A stretch of 64,000 nucleotides of DNA from Flavimaribacter sp039888615. Its GTDB lineage: Bacteria > Pseudomonadota > Alphaproteobacteria > Rhizobiales > Rhizobiaceae. The stretch's first letter is position 1; every line of letters begins with the position of its first letter. A program made the position numbers and the translations under genes. Shown here piece after piece: positions 17,500 through 26,146 of this stretch. The DNA lies in the NCBI GenBank assembly GCA_039888615.1, contig JBDQQS010000001.1; one strand, 5' to 3'. The notes beneath the pieces were generated by a model. The model had not been told where the DNA came from, ran no database searches, and saw nothing but the letters and a program-made list of their open reading frames with translations.

Positions 17500-18570
17500 A
17501 TGATTTTGAAAGGAAACAGATCGTTTTGGCGCAGCCTAACTCTGGCAATTGCGCTTTCAGTGGCCGCGGCGCCAATCGCCGATGCCTGCACCCGTGTTGT
17601 ATATCATGGACCGGAAGACCGCATATTGACGGCACGTTCCATGGACTGGAGCCTGCCAATGCTCTCCAACTTGTGGGTATTCCCACGCGGTATGGAGCGA
17701 AATGGCGAAGCGGGAAAGAATTCACTGACCTGGACGTCAAAATACGGAAGCATGATTGTTTCCGGTTATGACTTATCCACTGTGGATGGAATGAATGAAG
17801 CCGGACTAGTGGCTAACATGCTTTGGCTTGTGGCGTCAGAATATCCCGAAAATGGTGGCAAAACACCCGAAATGTCGCTGTCGATCTGGGCGCAGTATTT
17901 CATGGACAATTACGGCAGCGTTGCGGAAGCTGTCGCCGATATGGAAGCCAATCCCTTCGATGTCGTAACCGCCGACGTGCCCGATCAGCCTGGACGCCTG
18001 GCGAAAGTGCATCTTTCACTCTCAGACGCCAGCGGCGATAGTGCCATTCTGGAATGGCTGGATGGTCAACTTGTAATTCACCACGGCCCCGAATACCGCA
18101 CAATGACGAACGATCCCCCATACGACCAGCAATTGGCGGTGAAAAGATACTGGCATGAAGTCAACCCGCGTGAGGTGCTGCCAGGCACAACGCGTTCTTC
18201 TGATCGTTTTGCGCGGGCTGATACTTACATTGACATGGTGGTTAAATCGAATAACCCGCGCATCGCGGCAGCTGCTGCCATGAGCGTGATCCGCAACGCT
18301 TCAGTTCCTTATGGCATCAACACACCGGACGCACCGAACTTGTCCACCACGCGCTGGAGGGTTGTCGCTGATCACAAGGACAAACTGTTTTATGTTGAAT
18401 CAGCCATTTCTCCCAACCTGTTCTGGGTCGATCTGAACAAGCTGGATTTCTCGGCTGAAGCCGGGGTGCGAATGCTGGATCTGGGCGTTGACATGGTCAC
18501 GCTGCAATCAGGTGAAGTTTCGTCAGACTTTAAGCTCGCCGAACCTTTCCAGTTCGAGCCGGTAAACTGA
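17500..18570 (+). CDS. Secreted choloylglycine hydrolase-family amidase
   Basis: An Ntn hydrolase of the linear amide C-N hydrolase group (bile salt hydrolase, penicillin V acylase, some AHL acylases). A strong signal peptide ends A-D-A before Cys30, which becomes the N-terminal nucleophile of the mature enzyme. The Arg46 and Asp49 that follow (A-R-S-M-D-W) match the conserved active-site pair. N-E-A-G-L-V-A-N is the later substrate-site block. The ATG at 17500 has GGAGG five bases before it; the frame extends upstream to 17401 but that part is not protein-like. Length 356 residues. Gram-negative members usually export this enzyme to the periplasm. The substrate is uncertain: penicillin V, N-acyl amides or acyl-homoserine lactones are all possible. 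A hairpin follows the gene. Confidence 0.88.
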   Translation: MILKGNRSFWRSLTLAIALSVAAAPIADACTRVVYHGPEDRILTARSMDWSLPMLSNLWVFPRGMERNGEAGKNSLTWTSKYGSMIVSGYDLSTVDGMNEAGLVANMLWLVASEYPENGGKTPEMSLSIWAQYFMDNYGSVAEAVADMEANPFDVVTADVPDQPGRLAKVHLSLSDASGDSAILEWLDGQLVIHHGPEYRTMTNDPPYDQQLAVKRYWHEVNPREVLPGTTRSSDRFARADTYIDMVVKSNNPRIAAAAAMSVIRNASVPYGINTPDAPNLSTTRWRVVADHKDKLFYVESAISPNLFWVDLNKLDFSAEAGVRMLDLGVDMVTLQSGEVSSDFKLAEPFQFEPVN

Positions 18571-18578
18571 GATATGCC

Positions 18579-18604
18579 GACCACCGCATTCCTGTGTGGT
18601 GGTC
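18579..18604 (+). terminator. Hairpin after the choloylglycine hydrolase gene
   Basis: A 10-bp inverted repeat, GACCACCGCA against TGTGGTGGTC with one G-T pair and a 6-base loop, begins nine bases after the stop codon. There is no T-run behind it, so it may be a Rho-assisted terminator or mRNA-stabilising structure. Confidence 0.5.
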
Positions 18605-18762
18605 GTATCATCCTAGAACAGGACTGCGACGCTCTTTTAGAAAGAAACGCCCCGCCCTGCGTATAATCGACAGCAAGATAGGGCTAGCCAGATTGGTGGA
18701 AAAACTCAGCGGACTTTAACATCAACCGGGATCGCCTAAATTTGCGACAAAACCATTCACGA

Positions 18763-19572
18763 CTAGAACCGGTATGTAAGTCCCACAACAGGTCCGCTCA
18801 GCCTTATGTCATAGACATGATTATCTTTTTCGTAATCGGTATCAACGATTTTGTAGCCCGCTGAAAACGACAAACTCTCATTCAAGATATAGTTCGCGGT
18901 CGCTAGAACAGACCATGTCAAATCGGAGTTAAGGCCAAAGCCGCCGATATCTGCCTGGGCCTGAACCGAAAATCTATCCGTCAGGTTGAAAAACAGACGT
19001 GCTCCGACAACGGGATCAATCCAGCCAAAGCCCTCATCATAACGTAATGACCTTCCAAGCCCACTGGCCGTGATTTCATTGGAAATATGCCATAAACGTA
19101 TACCGCCTAGAGCGTCAAAAGTAAAAGTGGGCGTATCGATAACGCGGTATCCACCCTGCACGGTCGTCATAAACTGCTTGGTATTCAGTTTAACGGTCAC
19201 TTCAAACGGTGGTAGCTGCGGTGTGAGTGCAAACCTGTAGGTGTCACCGTCACTCGTATCAGTATACATCATGTCAGCCGAGAGAACAAAACGGTCGTAG
19301 CGACCCCATACATTTACAAATCCGGCAATATTCAGCCCATCCCGACCCTCAGAAAATGATTGATCGATATCCACGGTCGGCCCGGCGCCAAATGGAGAAA
19401 CCCTCCCTTTTACTCCGGTAGCCCACAGATAGGGAGTAATCTGAAGCGCCCAGTCCGAGGCGCTGGTTTCTGTAACTGTGGAAGCTTCTGGAGCCGCATC
19501 GATACTGTCAGCCGCGTGTAGAGTTTGTGGAACACAAAGGAACAAAGCGCACGCAGAAATATACTTCTTCAA
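18763..19572 (-). CDS. Outer-membrane beta-barrel protein
   Basis: A 269-residue protein with a signal peptide (M-K-K-Y-I-S-A-C-A-L-F-L, cleaved near H-A-A) and a mature part of alternating strands: Y-L-W-A-T-G-V-K-G, V-L-S-A-D-M-M-Y-T, F-M-T-T-V-Q-G-G-Y-R and others. It ends in ...G-L-T-Y-R-F; a C-terminal Phe is the usual BAM signal of outer-membrane barrels. Spacing suggests 8 to 12 strands. It resembles uncharacterised alphaproteobacterial outer-membrane proteins; ligand and role are unknown. It converges on the choloylglycine hydrolase gene. A short acidic linker after the signal may be periplasmic. Confidence 0.85.
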   Translation of the reverse strand: MKKYISACALFLCVPQTLHAADSIDAAPEASTVTETSASDWALQITPYLWATGVKGRVSPFGAGPTVDIDQSFSEGRDGLNIAGFVNVWGRYDRFVLSADMMYTDTSDGDTYRFALTPQLPPFEVTVKLNTKQFMTTVQGGYRVIDTPTFTFDALGGIRLWHISNEITASGLGRSLRYDEGFGWIDPVVGARLFFNLTDRFSVQAQADIGGFGLNSDLTWSVLATANYILNESLSFSAGYKIVDTDYEKDNHVYDIRLSGPVVGLTYRF

Positions 19573-20006
19573 TTTGGCCCCCTGTCCGGCAAACGTAACC
19601 GGAAAAACCAGTTCAATTACATTACCGCCCCTTGTAAGAAAATAGCATGACAGATGCTAGGTGTTCGTCAGCAGTTCCACAAAAATCGGTGATCCAGGCC
19701 AGTGCTCTTTCCATCGGCTTCAACGGCGCGCTTGTCGGTGGGATCGGTGTCGGGATGTGGCGCCGGCGGGTGATATCGATGCCATGTGCGCCCCGCGCCA
19801 GCCTTGACATCATTGGTTCAGAAATGACTCAAATAAACAACTCATCGGATTTTCAATCGGCCCCACAAATGAGCCGGCATTTATTAAGATACGCGATTGT
19901 CGTTCAGTTCGCTGCAAATCCTCGAGAGTTTCAGTAATCGGAATTTTATCCGAGCGATTATAAATCCAGGAAAACTAAATCCGTGTTTTTCCCAGAGTGG
20001 ATTTAA
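19573..20006. other. Intergenic region without a convincing gene
   Basis: About 430 bases between the divergent outer-membrane protein and the DUF4239 gene. Overlapping frames of 96 (plus) and 63 (minus) codons lack ribosome-binding sites and known motifs. The section from 19900 to 20006 is AT-rich, with a GGATTTAA stretch just before the DUF4239 start, and probably holds its promoter. No RNA gene or repeat was seen. Confidence 0.5.
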
Positions 20007-20765
20007 ATGTCGTATTTCCTGAACCTCGCGCTGTTTCCCTCAATCTTGCTGTTTCTGGTCTTCGGCCTTGCCTTGTTCGTCATGACCTATTGGGTCCTGC
20101 TCCTGTTTGCCAGATATGCGCGCACTGATGCCTTGGTCATTCCGGTGGGCGCATTCATCGGAACGATTGCGACGTCATGGGCACTGTCTCTGGGCTTTGT
20201 TGCTGCCGACATCTGGACACTACATGCAGAAGCTGATCAGGAACTCACCTCTGAACGATCCGCGATCAATCGCCTGATCGGAAGCGCTGAATCTGACGTC
20301 CTGAACAGGCCTGACCTTAAAATAGTGATGCATCTATATCGCGAAAAGGTAATTTCGGACGAATGGGGAGCCAATGGAAATCTTCATCCGGCGGCGTCGG
20401 TCGAGGAGGCTCTTCAGAAAATTCGTATCATCATTATGGATATCGCTGAGAGTGATGCGCCTGCTCCGATCATCAATCAGGCCGTCGCCATTTTCAATGA
20501 CCTCCAGGAAACACGCGATGTGCGCCTCGCCATCGCCAGCACGACCGTCAATCAGTACAAATGGTATATGTTGCTGACACTGACGATCTTGACATCGATC
20601 ACGATCGCAGTGACCCACGCCGATAGAACACGAGCGGGAATCACAGCAATTTTCCTTTACGTTCTTGCGGCCACTACAAGCCTCTGGTTGCTGACGGTTC
20701 ATGCAAGCCCCTATGCCGGTATTGAAATGATAGAACCACATCGGCTGTATCCGGGGTTATCTTAA
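20007..20765 (+). CDS. DUF4239-family membrane protein
   Basis: A 252-residue inner-membrane protein. Two hydrophobic segments at the N-terminus (residues 8-35 and about 46-66) and two at the C-terminus (about 185-205 and 210-235) bracket a soluble helical region of about 115 residues. This four-helix plan is that of DUF4239, proteins sometimes called bestrophin-like, of unknown role. The ATG follows an AT-rich tract with only a weak GGATTTAA ribosome-binding site. No partner gene is adjacent; it is followed by a minus-strand tRNA gene. Family call good, function unknown. Confidence 0.75.
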   Translation: MSYFLNLALFPSILLFLVFGLALFVMTYWVLLLFARYARTDALVIPVGAFIGTIATSWALSLGFVAADIWTLHAEADQELTSERSAINRLIGSAESDVLNRPDLKIVMHLYREKVISDEWGANGNLHPAASVEEALQKIRIIIMDIAESDAPAPIINQAVAIFNDLQETRDVRLAIASTTVNQYKWYMLLTLTILTSITIAVTHADRTRAGITAIFLYVLAATTSLWLLTVHASPYAGIEMIEPHRLYPGLS

Positions 20766-20940
20766 TTGTGGAACGTATTTGGATGTGCTGGCGTGCACCC
20801 CGAAGATGCCCCCGATCTGGGCGTAGAGCTTTCCAGATAATATCGGCATTACGGCACGTACGGCCGGTTATGTGAGTGGTTATGATAGCGAAATCGATCA
20901 CTACGCAAGTATCTGATTTAATTCAATAATTTCAATGATG

Positions 20941-21030
20941 TGGCGGAGGAGGTGGGATTCGAACCCACGAGACGGTTTCCCGCCTGCCGGTTTTCAAGAC
21001 CGGTGCCTTCAACCGCTCGGCCACTCCTCC
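20941..21030 (-). tRNA. tRNA-Ser (UGA anticodon)
   Basis: On the minus strand this 90-base gene begins GGAGGAG and ends CTCCTCC-G-CCA, with the CCA end encoded. The D arm (GAGCGGTTGAAGGC), the anticodon loop CTTGAAA giving anticodon TGA, a long variable arm and the T arm GGTTCGAATCC are all present. The G discriminator and the long variable arm are type II serine features. It reads UCA and other UCN codons. Confidence 0.97.
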
Positions 21031-21097
21031 GGCAGCGCCTTATTGCGCCAGAAGTCTTATCTTTTCAAGCAGGCAGATGAAAAATAACCTGTGATCG

Positions 21098-21558
21098 TTA
21101 TTTTACCCGCCTTAGCGTCTGACAGGCCGCGTTTTGACCCTCCGGAGTCGTGCGGATGTAACAGGAAACAATGGTATCGGCGTCGATCATGCGACCTTCT
21201 GCGAAACCGTTCGGTTCCGACCAGCGAAATTGGCTCTTGTCCACAAAGACGCCGACAAACGAGACGCTGAATTTTTCGGACGCGCCGCTCTCGGAGTGCA
21301 TGCTGCCGGTCAACCTGCGATCGCGTTGTTCCGTGATGGTCTGCGTGATCGTTTCGGAACTGAAGACGACGTCGTCGCCATTATAAGACATGCGAATATC
21401 TGCGCCTTCTCCGACCCAAGGCCAACGATATCGGGATAGATGTCATCCGCCAGGCAGGCTGGCGCAGAAACCAGGAACAGCGCCATAAAGCATATATCGA
21501 CCCGGAAACCGAGTGGACGACCGTCAAAACGCCTATGAAAAACTGTAATGCTTCCCAC
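21098..21558 (-). pseudogene. Frameshifted secreted protein
   Basis: Two overlapping minus-strand frames look like halves of one gene. The first (from GTG 21558) gives a signal peptide ending S-A-P-A-C-L-A-D-D and then I-Y-P-D-I-V-G before losing sense and meeting a stop. The second, open upstream of its ATG at 21391, reads P-W-V-G-E-G-A-D-I-R-M-S-Y-N-G-D-D-V-V-F and continues to a stop at 21098. Inserting one C near 21418-21422 would join them as D-I-V-G-P-W-V-G-E-G-A-D-I-R. The joined protein would be about 153 residues, exported, with E-Q-R-D-R-R-L-T-G and F-V-G-V blocks of the small-molecule-binding or lipocalin-like type. Either a real frameshift or a base missed in sequencing. The tRNA-Ser gene lies 67 bases downstream on the same strand. 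Confidence 0.7.
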
Positions 21559-21893
21559 AAAAAACTTTCCATAGCCTACGCTATAAAAGACAATTACCTA
21601 TGCGTGTTTCAATTACCGATATTCGCGCGGTTGGCGACTCCTGTAAATAGGAATGCGGGCGGTCCGCCTTGCGCCGCGGCAAACGGTGAGTTGACATTAA
21701 CCAAAACATTGATTTTTATGGATCATGCTTTGACGTTGACGTCTTGACAACACGATGTGGTTATTGTTGACCAAGATGACGGTCGCCGCTCTTTGCCGAA
21801 CAGTACGAATGTTGTAGTGAGCAAGGCGACAGGGGATTGCTCGATCGGGGGCTGGACGGAATGCTGAATGCGGGGCGCATCCGCGCAACAAGA
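21559..21893. other. Intergenic region upstream of rlpA
   Basis: About 335 bases between the broken secreted-protein gene and the preferred rlpA start. It contains a candidate promoter (listed separately) and a second perfect TTGACA at 21744-21749 with no good -10 box at 16-18 bases. No other gene seen. Confidence 0.5.
21691..21719 (+). promoter_or_regulatory. Candidate promoter for rlpA
   Basis: TTGACA at 21691-21696 and TTTTAT at 21714-21719 are separated by 17 bases: a perfect -35 and 4 of 6 matches at -10. The leader to the rlpA ATG would be about 165 bases. Motif call only. Confidence 0.4.
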
Positions 21894-22898
21894 ATGGCAA
21901 GGGGAACTACCTCTGGTCATGATTCGTGGAAATTTGTTCGTATCGCGACAGTCATGGGCCTTGGGCTTGCCTTGGCCTCTTGCATGTCGAGCCCGGCTGA
22001 TAAAGCCGACATCAACAACAAGACGAAATTCAGCGAGAGCAAATACGGCGTCTCAGCCAGCAAACGTGTTACGACTTCCAAGAACGTGAAGAAGGGCGGC
22101 GGAACCTACAAGATCGGCAAGCCCTATATGGTGAACGGCCGCTGGTACCACCCGAAGGAAGAACCGGGTTACGACAAGGTCGGGCTTGCATCTTGGTATG
22201 GGCCAAACTTCCATGGCCGCCATACGGCTAATGGCGAAGTATACGACCAGTATCATCTATCCGCCGCGCATCCGACATTTCCGCTTCCCAGCTATGCCCG
22301 TGTGACGAATGTTGAGAACGGAACTTCTGTCGTCGTACGCGTCAACGACCGTGGTCCATTTGCTCACGGACGGATCATCGACGTGTCGAGCAAGGCCGCC
22401 GACATGCTCAAAATCAAGAACGCCGGTGTAGCGAAAGTTCGCGTCGAATATATGGGCAAAGCCCGTATGGACGGTCGTGACATGCCGTATCTCATGGCGT
22501 CCTACAGCGACGGCAGCAGCACAAACATGATTGCTTCCGCCGGTGACAAGATCACGGATGGCCTTTCCAAGCTGAGCCCACCGGCGCTGATCAGCAAAGC
22601 TTCTACGAAACTTGGCTTTACCAACGAAAATCTGGAAGTCGCTTCATCGGAAACGGGCAAGGGGCCGCGACTGGTCTCGTCAGATCAATATTACTTGCCG
22701 GAAATCGGTCCTATTCCACGTGACAGGCCGATCATGGGGCTTGCATCGTCTGAGTACAAACCAAAACTCGTCAATGCCTATCGGGATGAGCGCTACGGCT
22801 CTAGAATTGAAGATCCCTTCGCCGCCTTGATAAATGAAGAGGGTCAATTGACGGAAGAGGCGATTCTCGCTTTCGCAGAGAAGCAGGACAACCTATAG
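21894..22898 (+). CDS. rlpA: RlpA-family septal lipoprotein / lytic transglycosylase
   Basis: An outer-membrane lipoprotein with the double-psi beta-barrel of RlpA, which cleaves denuded glycan strands at the septum in some species. The signal ends in a lipobox L-A-L-A-S-C (Cys about residue 30). The barrel runs from about residue 90: G-L-A-S-W-Y-G-P-N-F-H-G-R-H-T-A-N-G-E-V-Y, with the catalytic-type Asp in R-V-N-D-R-G-P-F. No SPOR domain is visible in the 335-residue product; the C-terminal 120 residues are low in pattern. Starts at TTG 21837 and ATG 21861 are possible; ATG 21894 gives the most normal signal peptide. It leads into the DD-carboxypeptidase gene 100 bases downstream. Confidence 0.86.
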   Translation: MARGTTSGHDSWKFVRIATVMGLGLALASCMSSPADKADINNKTKFSESKYGVSASKRVTTSKNVKKGGGTYKIGKPYMVNGRWYHPKEEPGYDKVGLASWYGPNFHGRHTANGEVYDQYHLSAAHPTFPLPSYARVTNVENGTSVVVRVNDRGPFAHGRIIDVSSKAADMLKIKNAGVAKVRVEYMGKARMDGRDMPYLMASYSDGSSTNMIASAGDKITDGLSKLSPPALISKASTKLGFTNENLEVASSETGKGPRLVSSDQYYLPEIGPIPRDRPIMGLASSEYKPKLVNAYRDERYGSRIEDPFAALINEEGQLTEEAILAFAEKQDNL

Positions 22899-22998
22899 GC
22901 TCTTAGCGGATATCGCGATAGCCTGGTTTCATCATCGCAATTCAATTGATACGCGCAGGTTCAGTTGGTAGCCTATCAATGGGGCTATTGAGGGATCA

Positions 22999-24165
22999 AT
23001 GACAGTGTCACCGTTGTTCAAAAATTTGATTCCAGCGATCATATGCCTATGCGCCGTGGTCTCCTGCAGCAGAGCCTTTGCCCAGGAATTTCAAACAAGA
23101 GCCGACAAGGCATTTATGATCGAGGCTGATACGGGATCAGTCCTGTTCGCCAAGGACGAAGATGCGCCAGTGCCGCCCGCATCGCTTGCCAAGATCATGA
23201 CCATGGAAGTGGTGTTCAACGAAATCGCCGAAGGTCGCCTTTCGCTGGACGATGAATTTCAGGTTTCTGAAAATGCCTGGCGCACCGGCGGAGCGCCCTC
23301 CGGCACGTCGACTATGTTCGCCGCTATCAAGTCCTTCGTTCCTGTTGGCGATCTGATCCGCGGCGCTATCGTGCAGTCGGGCAATGATTCCTGCATCATA
23401 CTCGCAGAGGGCATTTCTGGTTCGGAAGACGTATTCGCCAAAAAGATGACCGAGCGAGCCCGCGAACTCGGCATGACAAAATCCGTCTTTGGTAATTCAA
23501 CCGGCCTGCCGCATCCGGATTCCGCTGTCACGATGCGGGAACTCGTGATGCTCGCCAGATATACGCAGCAGACCTATCCAGACTTTTATCGCTGGTACTC
23601 CGAACCACAATTCAAGTGGAACGGCATCAACCAGCGAAACCGCAATCCGCTGCTTGGCCTGGGCATAGGGGTCGATGGCCTAAAAACCGGATACACGGAA
23701 GCTTCGGGATACGGCATCGTGAGCTCAATCGAGCGCGAAGGGACGAGGCTCTTTCTCGCAATGAGCGGCATGTCCAGCGAAAAGGAACGCGCAGAGGAAG
23801 CGCGCAAGATGCTCGAATGGGGTCTGCGATCCTTCGAGCCGAGAGAGCTCTTTCAAGCCGGTGAAATCGTCGGTCAAGCCAGTGTCTACGGCGGCGACGG
23901 CTCCTATGTCGACCTGGCTCCGGAAAGTGCAGTGACGATATTCATTCCGGTGGCGGATCCGGAGCGCATCAAGGCGCGCATTGTCTACGACTGGCCCCTG
24001 GAGGCCCCGGTCGAGAAGGGCGCTCAGATCGGCGCCTTGAAAGTGTGGACCGGCGACACGCTCAATCAGGAAACGCCCCTTTTTGCGGCAAACAGCGTCC
24101 CGGTCGGCCCGCTGCATAGACGCGCCTTCCATGCGCTCCAGGAACTCATGCTGTTCTGGCTGTAG
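22999..24165 (+). CDS. D-alanyl-D-alanine carboxypeptidase (PBP5/6 type)
   Basis: A 388-residue penicillin-binding protein that removes the terminal D-Ala of peptidoglycan stem peptides. The signal peptide ends near F-A-Q. The active-site triad is complete: S-L-A-K (P-P-A-S-L-A-K), S-G-N (Q-S-G-N-D-S) and K-T-G (D-G-L-K-T-G-Y-T). A C-terminal PBP5_C-type beta domain follows, and the last 15 residues (L-Q-E-L-M-L-F-W-L) could be an amphipathic membrane anchor. In many Rhizobiales this gene lies between rlpA and tmk, as here. The symbol (dacA, dacC or dacF) cannot be fixed from sequence alone. Confidence 0.93.
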   Translation: MTVSPLFKNLIPAIICLCAVVSCSRAFAQEFQTRADKAFMIEADTGSVLFAKDEDAPVPPASLAKIMTMEVVFNEIAEGRLSLDDEFQVSENAWRTGGAPSGTSTMFAAIKSFVPVGDLIRGAIVQSGNDSCIILAEGISGSEDVFAKKMTERARELGMTKSVFGNSTGLPHPDSAVTMRELVMLARYTQQTYPDFYRWYSEPQFKWNGINQRNRNPLLGLGIGVDGLKTGYTEASGYGIVSSIEREGTRLFLAMSGMSSEKERAEEARKMLEWGLRSFEPRELFQAGEIVGQASVYGGDGSYVDLAPESAVTIFIPVADPERIKARIVYDWPLEAPVEKGAQIGALKVWTGDTLNQETPLFAANSVPVGPLHRRAFHALQELMLFWL

Positions 24166-24338
24166 TAAAATCCTAACTCTTCACACGAATAATACACGCA
24201 ATGTGGACGCTGCCTGAAAAGGCGCTTACATAATTGGGTAAAACGATCCTGTCGAAACGGCGCCGGGTATCGGGTGTCCGTGCGGGCCGTGTGCGAAGTC
24301 CCGAGTGACCTGAAAAACAACAAGCGAGAGAAAAACGT

Positions 24339-25016
24339 TTGAAGGGGCTGTTCATCACATTCGAAGGTGGCGAGGGCGCTGGCAAGTCAACCCAGATCCA
24401 ATATCTCGCCCAATCCCTTGAATCGGACGGTTTCGAGGTCGTCACGACACGGGAGCCTGGTGGCTCCGCCGGCGCTGAGGCTGTTCGACAAGTTTTGCTT
24501 TCCGGCGCAGCGGAAGAGTTCGGGGTCCGCATGGAAGCGTTGCTTTTCGCTGCGGCGCGCAACGACCACATAGAAGAATTGATACGGCCAGCGATTCTTG
24601 ACGGCAAGATTGTGCTCTGTGATCGCTTCATGGATTCCTCGCGCGTATACCAGGGCGTAACCGGCAATCTGGAGCCGGAATTTGTCCGCGCGCTCGAACG
24701 CGTTGCGGTCAATGGCATGACGCCGGATCTGACGATTATTCTTGATCTGCCTGCCGAGATCGGAATGAAACGAGCGCGGGCCCGTTCGGGCGACAGGGAA
24801 GCGCCGGACCGTTATGAGAAGGAAGAACTTGCTATCCAGATCAAGCGCAGGGAGGCTTATCTGGATATTGCACGCGCGGAACCTGAGCGCTGCCGGATCG
24901 TTGACGCCACCCGGCCGGCTGACGCGATCGCCAGGGAGATTGAGCAAATCGTACAGGAACTGGTTGCAGCTCGACTGGAAAGTCAACCTGCCCGAAATCG
25001 GGAAGGTGTACGGTGA
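24339..25016 (+). CDS. tmk: Thymidylate kinase
   Basis: Phosphorylates dTMP to dTDP for DNA synthesis. The P-loop F-E-G-G-E-G-A-G-K-S-T lies at residues 8-18, the DR motif as C-D-R-F-M-D-S-S in the middle, then R-A-R-A-R-S-G-D-R in the lid. The 225-residue length is normal. The start is a TTG (M-K-G-L-F-I-T-F) with GCGAGAG upstream; no ATG lies before the P-loop. It overlaps holB by GTGA, so the two are translationally coupled. The order tmk-holB-metG-tatD type is conserved in Rhizobiales. Confidence 0.94.
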   Translation: MKGLFITFEGGEGAGKSTQIQYLAQSLESDGFEVVTTREPGGSAGAEAVRQVLLSGAAEEFGVRMEALLFAAARNDHIEELIRPAILDGKIVLCDRFMDSSRVYQGVTGNLEPEFVRALERVAVNGMTPDLTIILDLPAEIGMKRARARSGDREAPDRYEKEELAIQIKRREAYLDIARAEPERCRIVDATRPADAIAREIEQIVQELVAARLESQPARNREGVR

Positions 25017-26053
25017 GCGATAATCCGCGCGTTCTTGACGGCGCGATAGCGCCAGAACGCAACACGCGACTTTTCGGACATGAGGACACGACGCGCTTTC
25101 TTGCTGACGCCTATCGCAGCGGACATATGCATCACGCATTGCTGTTGGAAGGCCCGAAAGGTATCGGCAAGGCGACGCTCGCTTTCCGACTGGCCAATCA
25201 CATACTGAGCCATCCGGAAGCAGATACGGCGCCTTCTGTGATCGCTGATCCCGATCCGGAATCACCGGTAACCCATCAGATCGCCACCGGAGCCTCGCAT
25301 AGTCTGCTGCATCTGGCGCGACCGATAGATCGCAAATCAGGGCGCATTCGCACGGCTATCACAGTCGATGAGGTGCGCAGGGCAGGGCGGTTTTACGAAC
25401 AGACATCGGGCACGGGAAACTGGCGCATAGTCATCGTCGACCCGGCCGATGACCTCAACCGTTCAGCCGCGAATGCAATTCTCAAAATTCTGGAAGAGCC
25501 GCCGCGGCGCTCACTATTCATACTGGTCTCACACGCAGCCGGACGCCTCCTGCCTACGATCCGGTCGCGCTGCATGACCATCAACATGCATCCCTTGTCC
25601 AATGCAGAGGTGCTTTCAGCCTTCTCCAATCTCGGACTCGAACAAACAGAGGATCCTGAAACGCTTGCCAAGACCGCGGCGGCGTCTGCGGGCAGTCTGG
25701 CGACCGCATTGCTGCTGCTGCGTTATGGCGGTCTGGACATCATCGACGCCTTCCAGCAGATCGTATCGCGCGGCGCGGATGGTTCGGCGGAAGCCCCGCA
25801 CAAGCTGGCAGATATGCTGTCTGCTCGAGACCGTGATGAGGCATATGCGCTCTTCAAAGACCATGTGGTTGGTTGGATTTCGCAGAAAGCGATCATGGAT
25901 GCTCGCGCCGGAGATCGTTCCGGAGCCGACCGATGGGCTGAGCTTGCCCTGGAGATCGGCAGGGATCTTGATACGACCGACGTCTACAACCTTGATCGCA
26001 AGCAGGCTGTGCTTTCGGTCTTTTCATCCATTTTTCAGTTACAGGCGGCGTAG
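25013..26053 (+). CDS. holB: DNA polymerase III delta' subunit
   Basis: A clamp-loader subunit that, with the gamma/tau and delta proteins, loads the beta sliding clamp. A 346-residue AAA+ protein: a modified Walker A G-P-K-G-I-G-K-A-T, a V-D-P-A-D-D Walker B-like stretch, the sensor R-S-R-C, and L-K-I-L-E-E-P-P-R-R as the family signature. The zinc-finger cysteines of the E. coli protein are not seen, as in many alphaproteobacterial homologues. GTG start within the tmk stop (GTGA). A small hairpin spans its stop codon. Cotranscribed with tmk and probably metG. Confidence 0.9.
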   Translation: MSDNPRVLDGAIAPERNTRLFGHEDTTRFLADAYRSGHMHHALLLEGPKGIGKATLAFRLANHILSHPEADTAPSVIADPDPESPVTHQIATGASHSLLHLARPIDRKSGRIRTAITVDEVRRAGRFYEQTSGTGNWRIVIVDPADDLNRSAANAILKILEEPPRRSLFILVSHAAGRLLPTIRSRCMTINMHPLSNAEVLSAFSNLGLEQTEDPETLAKTAAASAGSLATALLLLRYGGLDIIDAFQQIVSRGADGSAEAPHKLADMLSARDRDEAYALFKDHVVGWISQKAIMDARAGDRSGADRWAELALEIGRDLDTTDVYNLDRKQAVLSVFSSIFQLQAA

Positions 26054-26070
26054 CCACGCCGCTGATTTTC
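26045..26070 (+). terminator. Weak hairpin at the holB stop codon
   Basis: GCGGCGT-AGCC-ACGCCGC forms a 7-bp stem around the holB TAG and is followed by TGATTTTC. The T-run is short, so it may attenuate rather than end transcription into metG. Confidence 0.3.
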
Positions 26071-26146
26071 GCTTATGAGGACGGCTGAATGCGTTCGCCC
26101 GCGTCGGACGATCGCGATCGCCGCTGCAATTCAGAGATTGGCAGAA

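Noticed and set aside
19647..19937. 96-codon plus-strand frame between the barrel protein and DUF4239
   Set aside because: No ribosome-binding site, no motif, and it overlaps another chance frame on the opposite strand.
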